Below are positions 1 through 5,949 of a stretch of DNA of 9,068 nt, in pieces; the stretch's first letter is position 1; every line of letters starts with the position of its first letter. A program made the position numbers and the translations under genes. The notes under the pieces were generated by a model. The model was not told where the DNA came from and did not search any database. It was given only the letters and a program-made list of their open reading frames with translations. The stretch comes from Candidatus Poseidonia alphae. Lineage in GTDB: Archaea; Thermoplasmatota; Poseidoniia; Poseidoniales; Poseidoniaceae. The stretch spans positions 18,770-27,837 of the forward strand of contig DAVD01000025.1 in assembly GCA_002505405.1 (NCBI GenBank), read 5' to 3'.

Positions 1-50
1 CCTTCATTCACTTGGTCTTTCATTAGAAAGACGTCTCCGAGGCCGCTCAT
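1..50 (-). CDS. 5' end of an unidentified gene (partial, runs off the left edge)
   Basis: On the minus strand an ATG at 50-48 opens a frame that stays open to the window edge, giving MSGLGDVFLMKDQVNEG. The ATG lies one base after the TGA (54-52) of the small membrane protein gene, a spacing typical of translationally coupled genes in one operon. Only about 16 codons are visible, so no family can be assigned and even the reality of the gene rests on the close spacing and the absence of a stop. There is no separate Shine-Dalgarno beyond the end of the upstream gene. Function unknown. Confidence 0.45.
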   Translation of the reverse strand, partial: MSGLGDVFLMKDQVNE

Positions 51-51
51 T

Positions 52-498
52 TCATCCCCACAGTACGCTTGCCCAAGTTCGCTCACAAGCCCAGATGATG
101 AATCCGACTGTTACCACCATTCCTAATGCGGATGAACGTTGTTGCTCTTGATTGGTCTCTACTACTTCGTAAGTACCCAAGTTATTCTTGATGATTTGAG
201 TGTATGGGTTGGTAATATAACCACCCTCCAGCTCGTTTTTCTTATCGATTTTGATGATTTGGTAGCCCGCAAGCAAAATGGTTCCTATGATGATGGCTGG
301 TGCGGCTCCGAATATCTCTCCGAGTGCTTCCTCAAATTGTTGATAACTGGCCAAAGAGAGGTACATGCTGAGCAGTCCAAACATCATTTGTCCAAACTTG
401 GATTGTTTATTTGCCTGCGAAATGAGGTTGTCCATGGTAACTTTAAGCGAGGGCTCGTCTTTTAATCTTCTCCTGTATTCGCCGAACAAGAATTCCAA
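52..498 (-). CDS. small integral membrane protein, unknown function
   Basis: I do not recognise the family. The 148-residue reading begins with a charged stretch (residues 7-19, rich in Arg, Lys, Glu, Asp). It then has three hydrophobic segments at about 38-51, 60-82 and 125-147, the last ending at the C-terminus, with a polar, Asn/Gln/Glu-rich loop at about 84-122. This suggests a two- to three-pass membrane protein. The start is uncertain: the longest reading uses a TTG at 498-496 directly after an in-frame TAA (501-499), and the first in-frame ATG is at 435-433 (127 residues). Neither has a visible Shine-Dalgarno, which would fit a leaderless transcript. It diverges from the aroE-like gene across 34 bases and is followed by another minus-strand start one base after its stop. 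A plus-strand frame over the same DNA (139-465) was rejected because this frame gives the coherent membrane-protein pattern. Probably real. Confidence 0.6.
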   Translation of the reverse strand: MEFLFGEYRRRLKDEPSLKVTMDNLISQANKQSKFGQMMFGLLSMYLSLASYQQFEEALGEIFGAAPAIIIGTILLAGYQIIKIDKKNELEGGYITNPYTQIIKNNLGTYEVVETNQEQQRSSALGMVVTVGFIIWACERTWASVLWG

Positions 499-532
499 TT
501 ACCGAATCGAGAAATAGCATGAATGAATTGAA
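499..532. promoter_or_regulatory. short divergent intergenic region, presumed bidirectional promoter
   Basis: These 34 bases separate a minus-strand start at 498 from a plus-strand start at 533. They are AT-richer than the flanking genes and contain GAAATAGCAT (511-520), which could serve as a weak archaeal TATA-like element, but no textbook box is evident. Neither flanking gene has a Shine-Dalgarno in front of its start. If transcripts start at or very near the start codons, parts of each promoter must lie inside the opposite gene. Assignment is by position, not by a recognised motif. Confidence 0.3.
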
Positions 533-1540
533 ATGAGCGATAGTTATGGGTTATTCATGGGCGAAATCCGGTATGGGATTGCGGGTTCTCCCATCACCCA
601 TAGTTTGTCACCGCTGTTGATGGCGCTCGTTTGTGACCATCTCGGCCTCGTGAGCCGAACGCGGTCACTCAGCATTGAATTGGTCGATGCAACTTCCATC
701 TCTGACGCACTGGCGTGGGGGTACGCTGGTTCGGTGCCCCGCCCACAAGAATGGGATTTGACACAGGCAGTATTCGGTAAATTCAGAACGACTGCACTGC
801 TTGAAAAAGCAGTAACCGCGGCACGAGCAGTAAAAATCCCTGCAGCAGCCCTTGCTCCGAAACGAGAGGCCTTTGATGGAGCGGTGGCTTCCAAGCATGC
901 ACAAAGCCTCCCGACCCGAATGTTTGAGAATGAAATCTGGATGAATCTCACCTCGCCGCTCAAGCATCAATTGGATTCTGAGGCTGTAATTTGTATCGAC
1001 ACCTCTCGCGACATCAAGAGTATTAATGCACTCAGATGGGATGGCAAGGGTTGGTGGAGTGCCGGTTTTGACGGCCTCGGCATATGTGCCGTCATGACAC
1101 ATCATGGTTTTCATCCTCAACATACCGTTCTCGGTTTGATTGGTGGCGGAGGTGCAGCACGTTCAACTGCTCATGCTTGGTCGCAGAACGGCGGCTTAAT
1201 TCGTTCATTAGGAGGAGGGCGAGAACTTGGGAGCGGTCCTTGGATGAATTCAATGACGGCCAAAGAGCCAGATGTCGTCGTGAATTTTGAATCAGGAACG
1301 CCAAGTTTTGATGTTGACGTCCTTCTTCACGCATCCTACTCCAACATGGATGGGGCACTTGACGAACGAGTGGACCGAATGATTGCTATGCCTCTCGACG
1401 GACGATGGTTGCTCGTCGCTCAACATCTTGCTTGTTGGAAACATCTATGGGCTCCGGAACGAGAAGAAGAACTTCCTTCCCTCGAACTGCTCTTGAATCG
1501 CTTGATTGTGGCTGAAACTACTCTTGACAAATACGCATGA
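533..1540 (+). CDS. aroE: divergent shikimate dehydrogenase (AroE-like) with a large N-terminal-domain insertion
   Basis: Probable NADP-dependent shikimate dehydrogenase, which reduces 3-dehydroshikimate to shikimate in the cytosolic pathway to chorismate and aromatic amino acids. The family landmarks appear in order. They are the substrate motif GSPITHSLSP (18-27), NLTSPLK with the catalytic-type Lys144, SINAL with Asn165, GFDGLG with Asp180, a Rossmann glycine motif GGGGAAR (204-210), VVVNFESG near 248-255, and LLVAQ with Gln297. Spacing from Lys144 to the glycine motif matches E. coli AroE almost exactly (21, 15 and 24 residues between landmarks). The distance from the HSLSP serine to the lysine is 120 residues instead of about 51, so about 70 residues are inserted. 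The NRT-type cofactor motif after the Rossmann turn is absent (SLGGGR instead), and the usual GxNTDG is reduced to AGFDG. At 335 residues it is longer than the usual ~270. ATG 533 gives the longest protein; ATG 557 would place the start at the distance usual for AroE. Neither has a Shine-Dalgarno. The surface protein gene follows 24 bases downstream. A related activity (for example quinate dehydrogenase) cannot be excluded. Confidence 0.78.
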   Translation: MSDSYGLFMGEIRYGIAGSPITHSLSPLLMALVCDHLGLVSRTRSLSIELVDATSISDALAWGYAGSVPRPQEWDLTQAVFGKFRTTALLEKAVTAARAVKIPAAALAPKREAFDGAVASKHAQSLPTRMFENEIWMNLTSPLKHQLDSEAVICIDTSRDIKSINALRWDGKGWWSAGFDGLGICAVMTHHGFHPQHTVLGLIGGGGAARSTAHAWSQNGGLIRSLGGGRELGSGPWMNSMTAKEPDVVVNFESGTPSFDVDVLLHASYSNMDGALDERVDRMIAMPLDGRWLLVAQHLACWKHLWAPEREEELPSLELLLNRLIVAETTLDKYA

Positions 1541-1553
1541 CTACGAAGCCTCT

Positions 1554-1582
1554 AAGGAGAAGGAATGGAAGGAGAAGGCGTG
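1554..1582 (+). promoter_or_regulatory. tandemly duplicated Shine-Dalgarno and start codon
   Basis: AAGGAGAAGG occurs at 1554-1563 and again at 1569-1578, exactly 15 bases apart. Each copy has AAGGAG followed, after 5 bases, by a start codon: ATG at 1565 and GTG at 1580. Both starts are in the same frame, so either would make the surface protein, differing by five residues (MEGEG). The acidic residues added by the first start are unusual ahead of a signal peptide, while the second start gives a short N-terminus leading to the lysine-rich region. A third in-frame ATG is at 1586. Confidence 0.75.
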
Positions 1583-4348
1583 AACATGGTGAAGAAGAAT
1601 CCACAACGTTGGCTCGGGGTGTTCCTGGCAATGCTGATGTTCATCACGCCTTGTTCCGCTCTGTTGATGGAAAATCCGAATTTTCAAGAAAGTCATGATG
1701 GTGTTGATTTCCCCGTCGGTTGGACTGAATTTCGCCTTGATGGGGTGTTCTCGCCTGAAGTTAGAATGGTATACCCAGCAATGAATGACGGTGAGGATAA
1801 GGACATGGCCGGTAACGGGCCGTTTCCTTGGACGGTTTTCATCGGAGATTCAGGTGAAAATCTTGATGCATACACGCTTTTTGTTGAAGAACTTGCCAAG
1901 CGTGGTTTCATTGTCGTCGTGACTCAACCCGTGCAAGACGAGACCGATGTCGAAGAAACCCTAAGTTTTCTAACCGACATCGCAGAGATCATGGGTTCGC
2001 AAAACCAAACCAATCTCCATGTGATGGGGAGTGCCGGGAATGTTGATGTTGACCATTGGGGAATCGGTGGTCACGGTAAAGGCGCTGCAGCGGCTTATGT
2101 TGCGCTTCCTTACTTCAATCAAAGTCAACGTGCCGATACCGTTCAGCCACCTCGTAGTTTGTTTGGACTTGGTTTGGACCTGGACAGTTTTGATTCTGGA
2201 GAAGATTGGTTCAATCCCTCGTATTCTCCAGTTTTCCCACGCCCAAACACCGGCCTATTCATCACTGGGACTGTGGATGAAGTGGCTCCATCGACTGCTA
2301 CGATGGAACGCTTAGAAGATGCAGGAGGGTATGGATGGCACTGGATGCACCTCTTAGGCGCAAACCATTACCAGTTCCAAGATTCGCAGTCGTTCTTTGA
2401 AAGCGATGGGGATGCAACCATGAGTCAAAGCGCCCAAATTGAATTGAGTTCTGAGCACGTCATCGCTTACTTGGACGCCGTGTTGCACGGGGACAATGAT
2501 CGTTTCAGAGATGCACTTAATCGTGCTGAAGGTGCGCAAATCGTGAGCGATACCAATGCCTATGTTGACGAAAACCTTGAGCAAAGTTCCTTCCTTATTC
2601 TCAACAATACGACCGTCTCCCCTGACACACAAGATGCTCTGAATGCGACACAGACCTTCGTCATGCAAACCAATTGGACCCTGCGCGACGGAACGGTGTT
2701 CGCCGAACTCCCTGCGAATTATGATGTGAACGTGAGTTGCGGGTGGATTGGTGAAGCATGGCCCACTGCAGGTTCAATTTCTTCCGGCGGGACAGCAACG
2801 TGTGAATACCCAATGGCTCCAGTAGCTCCTGGTTCCCACAAGGCATGGATGCGTATTTCGGTTGAAGGGGCACCTTCCACAGTTCATTCAATGGTGGCAA
2901 GGACCAACACGCCAATGATTCTCGCCTCCCCGCCCCCAACGATTTACTTGCCTCAACATGGGAGTTCAACCTTCACGGTTTCAGACGCAGCCACCGACCC
3001 TGATGGAACACTTGTCCGCGCGGTAGAAGCAACCTTGATTGGGCCAAATGCCTCACATTTCGGTGTGATTTTGGGTGGGGACGGACTTACGCTGGAACTT
3101 GTTCATGCTGTTGAAGAAGAATGGTTAGGGGAATGTTCACTTGAACTGAAACTCAGAAGTGACGGAGGGGTCATTGACGAACAGAACATCACCCTTCGCG
3201 TGTTCCTGTCTCCGGTTGACGACCCCGTGGTGAAGATTGGAACCGTCCCGCAACAGGTGCTGCTGGAAGACGGTCCAACTCTCAATTTTGATTTTAGCGA
3301 TGTTGTGCTTGACCCTGAAGGTGAATCACTTCTCGTGTCGGTTAACGGTGCAAACTCGGGAACAGATGGACCTGTCCAGTTCTCTGTTCAAAACGGTATT
3401 CTTACTCTGACGCCTCTTCCCAACCAGTATGGCGCAGTTGTCCTTGATGCCTTGGTGGGTGATGGAACAACGCCTGGGCTTGAGATTGAGGTTCCTGTTC
3501 TTGTAGAATCCACAGACGACCCCATTACCATCAACCAGTCGGCTTGGGTCAACGTCACTATGGATGAGGATTCGACTCATGTTTTGAACCTGACATTGAT
3601 GGCCTACGACATCGATGGAGATGTTCTCACATGGTCCTCTTCACATAACCATTCGGAATTGTCTGTTCAAAGGGTATTGAATGAGTTTTTGATCACTCCA
3701 CAGCAAGATTACAACGGGCAATTTGACAGTGTTTGGGTCAATGTTACGGACGGGACCACTTCCTACAACCATCCGTTCACGATTACAGTACGGCCAGTGG
3801 GTGACCTTCCCTTTGCCTCGGTTACCAGCATACAGCGTGTGGATGGCAGCAATACAGCAACCATGCAATGGAGCGTTTCAGATGTTGATGGTGTGCTCAA
3901 TACGAACGCAACGGTATTCTTAGACGAACAAGAGATTGATGTTAGCCACTCGTGTTTGAACGAAGGGCTTTCTTCAGCACAATGCGTGACGCTCATTCCG
4001 GTTTCATCGGATTTGGACACGATCGTCATGGTAAAACTCAAGGTTCACGATGACGAATTGGATCGGGATGTTGTTGCCACCTACGCCCTTGACTTGACAA
4101 CATCTTCAACCAACACAAATTCTGGGGGTGGGGGTGACTCCACCGGCTCCTCAGTGGGTTCACAAACCACACTGGTCATTGCAGGCCTTGTTCTCATCGT
4201 TTTGGGTGGGCTCCTGATGTATGCAGTCCGTTCTCGGAGTGCAGGTGCCCTGGCTCAGAGCGGAATCAAAACCGTAGAGGTAGAGGTCGAAGTTGATGCT
4301 GATGATGAACCAAGTGGACTGCTCGCACGAGCCAATCGACTTCGCTGA
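1565..4348 (+). CDS. anchored surface protein: alpha/beta-hydrolase-like head, cadherin/Ig-like repeats, C-terminal membrane anchor
   Basis: 927 residues from ATG 1565; GTG 1580 is equally well placed behind its own Shine-Dalgarno. Residues 8-32 look like a signal peptide: a lysine/arginine-rich start, a hydrophobic core (17-29) and a small-residue cleavage region near CSA. Residues about 50-320 resemble a dienelactone-hydrolase/chlorophyllase-type alpha/beta hydrolase: FIGDSGENLDAY (92-103), an AKRGFIVVV strand (111-119), a nucleophile-elbow-like GIGGHGKGAAAAY (166-178), GTVDE with Asp238 and GANHY with His268. The elbow reads G-H-G-K-G, with Gly171 where the catalytic serine is expected, so ordinary hydrolysis is doubtful. 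From about 454 onward come beta-rich cadherin/Ig-like units joined by similar linkers (PVDDPV at 550, STDDPI at 649, PVGDLP at 744), a period of about 95-99 residues. A Ser/Thr/Gly-rich stalk (846-868), one transmembrane segment (868-887) and an acidic Val/Glu cytoplasmic tail close the protein. About fifteen N-x-S/T sequons and a likely disulfide pair (Cys797/Cys807) support an extracellular location. Substrate or ligand unknown. It ends one base before the convergent carboxylase gene. Confidence 0.85.
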   Translation: MEGEGVNMVKKNPQRWLGVFLAMLMFITPCSALLMENPNFQESHDGVDFPVGWTEFRLDGVFSPEVRMVYPAMNDGEDKDMAGNGPFPWTVFIGDSGENLDAYTLFVEELAKRGFIVVVTQPVQDETDVEETLSFLTDIAEIMGSQNQTNLHVMGSAGNVDVDHWGIGGHGKGAAAAYVALPYFNQSQRADTVQPPRSLFGLGLDLDSFDSGEDWFNPSYSPVFPRPNTGLFITGTVDEVAPSTATMERLEDAGGYGWHWMHLLGANHYQFQDSQSFFESDGDATMSQSAQIELSSEHVIAYLDAVLHGDNDRFRDALNRAEGAQIVSDTNAYVDENLEQSSFLILNNTTVSPDTQDALNATQTFVMQTNWTLRDGTVFAELPANYDVNVSCGWIGEAWPTAGSISSGGTATCEYPMAPVAPGSHKAWMRISVEGAPSTVHSMVARTNTPMILASPPPTIYLPQHGSSTFTVSDAATDPDGTLVRAVEATLIGPNASHFGVILGGDGLTLELVHAVEEEWLGECSLELKLRSDGGVIDEQNITLRVFLSPVDDPVVKIGTVPQQVLLEDGPTLNFDFSDVVLDPEGESLLVSVNGANSGTDGPVQFSVQNGILTLTPLPNQYGAVVLDALVGDGTTPGLEIEVPVLVESTDDPITINQSAWVNVTMDEDSTHVLNLTLMAYDIDGDVLTWSSSHNHSELSVQRVLNEFLITPQQDYNGQFDSVWVNVTDGTTSYNHPFTITVRPVGDLPFASVTSIQRVDGSNTATMQWSVSDVDGVLNTNATVFLDEQEIDVSHSCLNEGLSSAQCVTLIPVSSDLDTIVMVKLKVHDDELDRDVVATYALDLTTSSTNTNSGGGGDSTGSSVGSQTTLVIAGLVLIVLGGLLMYAVRSRSAGALAQSGIKTVEVEVEVDADDEPSGLLARANRLR

Positions 4349-4349
4349 A

Positions 4350-5912
4350 TCACAACGGTATGTTTCCATGTTTCTTTGGAGGCGACCATTCACGCTTGGA
4401 CTTGAGAATGTTCAATGCACGTATGAGTCGCAATCGGCTTTCAGAGGGTTCAATGACGTCATCAAGCCATCCATTTCGAGCAGCAACATAGGGGTCGCCA
4501 AACTTTGCCTTGTATTCGTCAACAAGCCGGAGTCGGACGGTTTCCTTTTCCTCATCAGGGACGGCTTGGATTTCTCTTCGGTGGATGATGTTCACGGCTC
4601 CTTCGGCTCCCATCACCGCCAGTTCAGCGGTTGGCCATGCAACGTTGTAATCACTTTGCAAATGCTTGCAGGACATAGCAAGGTAAGCTCCTCCGTAAGC
4701 CTTGCGTGTGACCAAGGTCAATTTTGGTACGGTAGCCTCGGCGTAGGCGAACAACAATTTGGCCCCGTGGCGGATGATTCCACCCCATTCTTGGACCACT
4801 CCGGGGAGGAATCCAGGCACGTCTTCAAAGGTAACAAGCGGGATATTGAAAGCATCACACATGCGAATGAAACGGGCAGCTTTGACAGATGCATCGATAT
4901 CAAGACATCCAGCAAGAACTTTTGGTTGATTTCCAACGACGCCAATCGGCATTCCATTGAGGCGTGCGAACCCGATAATGATGTTGTCCGCGTAGGCAGA
5001 AAAGAGTTCCATGAACATGCCGTCATCCACGACTTCCTCAACAACCGCGACCATGTCATAGGGCTTGTTTGGGTTGTCGGGGACAACATCCTCCAGGGCC
5101 TCGTTTGACCGTTCAATAGGGTCGGCAGTTGGGACGAAGGGTGGGTCAGCCATATTGTGGTCGGGGAGATAGGAGAGGAGCATGCATGCTAAATCACACG
5201 CATCTTCTTCATCGTCAGCGATCAGCGAAGCGATACCTGAGCGGGAAGCATGGAGGTTTGCACCACCTAAGCCAGCCGCATCGACTTCACCGCTCATCAC
5301 TTCAGGCGTCTCAAGCGGCGAGGAGAGGAACAATTGTCCGTTTTCTTCTCCCAATATGGTGAAGTCGGAAAGCGATGCAGCAAGTGCAGATGCGCCAACA
5401 ACGGGCCCCAGTACGATGCTTATGGTAGGGATTCTTCCACTGCATTGGACCAAGCGGTCCAACAATTCGCCGGTTCCTGCAAGTGCATTGACACCGTCTT
5501 GGGCGCGTTGCCCACCTCCATCCCACATGGCGATGAGGGGGGCCTTTGCCCGTTCAGCCATCTCAACGATTTTTGCGATTTTAAGGGCATGCATCTCGCC
5601 CATGCTACCGCCGTGAACGCTGAAATCTTGGGCGAAACAATAGATTCTTCTTCCATCAATGGTGCCTTGTCCAGCAACAACTCCATCCCCGAGTGTTTTG
5701 TGAAGAAACATGTTGTGGTCATCGGTTCGGTGCGTGACGAAAGCATCAATTTCAAGAAATGAGCCTTCATCAAGTAGCATTCCTAGGCGGTCCCTGGCAG
5801 TGCCTCTCCCCGATGAGCGAATGGCTTCTTGGCGTTTTAATCCACCACCCAGGCGGGCTGCTTCTTGCTTTGCCTTGAGGTCTTCAAGCCGATGCGCTGA
5901 ATCCCTCTGCAT
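4350..5912 (-). CDS. pccB: acyl-CoA carboxylase carboxyltransferase (beta) subunit, propionyl-CoA carboxylase-like
   Basis: Carboxyltransferase subunit that moves a carboxyl group from carboxybiotin to an acyl-CoA, typically making methylmalonyl-CoA from propionyl-CoA on the way to succinyl-CoA. Its 520 residues match the normal family length with both crotonase-fold halves. The N-half has SGRGTARDRL (34-43), DFSVHGGSMGEMHALKI (96-112) and DGGGQRAQDG (131-140). The C-half has GNQPKVLAGCLDIDAS (327-342), EDVPGFLPG with QEWGGIIRHGAKLL (363-387), RKAYGGAYLAM (403-413), AWPTAELAVMGAEGAVNI (425-442) and the family-typical C-terminus HGNIPL. The start at ATG 5912 is preferred over a longer frame beginning at 5981. 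It has Shine-Dalgarno elements just upstream, begins with the usual N-terminus and does not overlap gatD. Leu411 sits where PccB-type enzymes carry a specificity Asp (the AYD motif), so substrate range may be broader. Methylmalonyl-CoA decarboxylase alpha is a close alternative. No biotin carboxylase or biotin carrier gene is in the window. Last gene of the minus block, 37 bases after gatD. Confidence 0.9.
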   Translation of the reverse strand: MQRDSAHRLEDLKAKQEAARLGGGLKRQEAIRSSGRGTARDRLGMLLDEGSFLEIDAFVTHRTDDHNMFLHKTLGDGVVAGQGTIDGRRIYCFAQDFSVHGGSMGEMHALKIAKIVEMAERAKAPLIAMWDGGGQRAQDGVNALAGTGELLDRLVQCSGRIPTISIVLGPVVGASALAASLSDFTILGEENGQLFLSSPLETPEVMSGEVDAAGLGGANLHASRSGIASLIADDEEDACDLACMLLSYLPDHNMADPPFVPTADPIERSNEALEDVVPDNPNKPYDMVAVVEEVVDDGMFMELFSAYADNIIIGFARLNGMPIGVVGNQPKVLAGCLDIDASVKAARFIRMCDAFNIPLVTFEDVPGFLPGVVQEWGGIIRHGAKLLFAYAEATVPKLTLVTRKAYGGAYLAMSCKHLQSDYNVAWPTAELAVMGAEGAVNIIHRREIQAVPDEEKETVRLRLVDEYKAKFGDPYVAARNGWLDDVIEPSESRLRLIRALNILKSKREWSPPKKHGNIPL

Positions 5913-5930
5913 GTTCCTTCCACTCCTTCT
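5913..5930 (-). promoter_or_regulatory. strong Shine-Dalgarno for the carboxyltransferase gene
   Basis: Read on the minus strand the bases before ATG 5912 are AGAAGGAGTGGAAGGAAC. AAGGAG (5928-5923) lies 10 bases before the start and GGAAGG (5921-5916) lies 3 bases before it. These purine-rich elements decide for the 5912 start over the longer frame opening at 5981, which would overlap gatD. Confidence 0.65.
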
Positions 5931-5949
5931 CGGTTTTTGATTGGTGCGC

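Noticed and set aside
139..465. Plus-strand open frame opposite the small membrane protein gene
   Set aside because: The minus-strand frame gives three coherent hydrophobic segments and connects at one base to the next minus-strand start. The plus-strand frame has no such support, though certainty is moderate because neither is a known family.
4321..4332. Inverted repeat GCTCG-CA-CGAGC near the end of the surface protein gene, as a possible terminator
   Set aside because: The 5-base arms lie within the coding sequence, no T-run follows, and repeats this short are expected by chance.
4293..5108. 271-residue plus-strand open frame opposite the carboxyltransferase gene
   Set aside because: It lies antisense to highly conserved carboxyltransferase motifs, overlaps the end of the surface protein gene, has no recognisable domain and no ribosome-binding site. 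It is a shadow frame.
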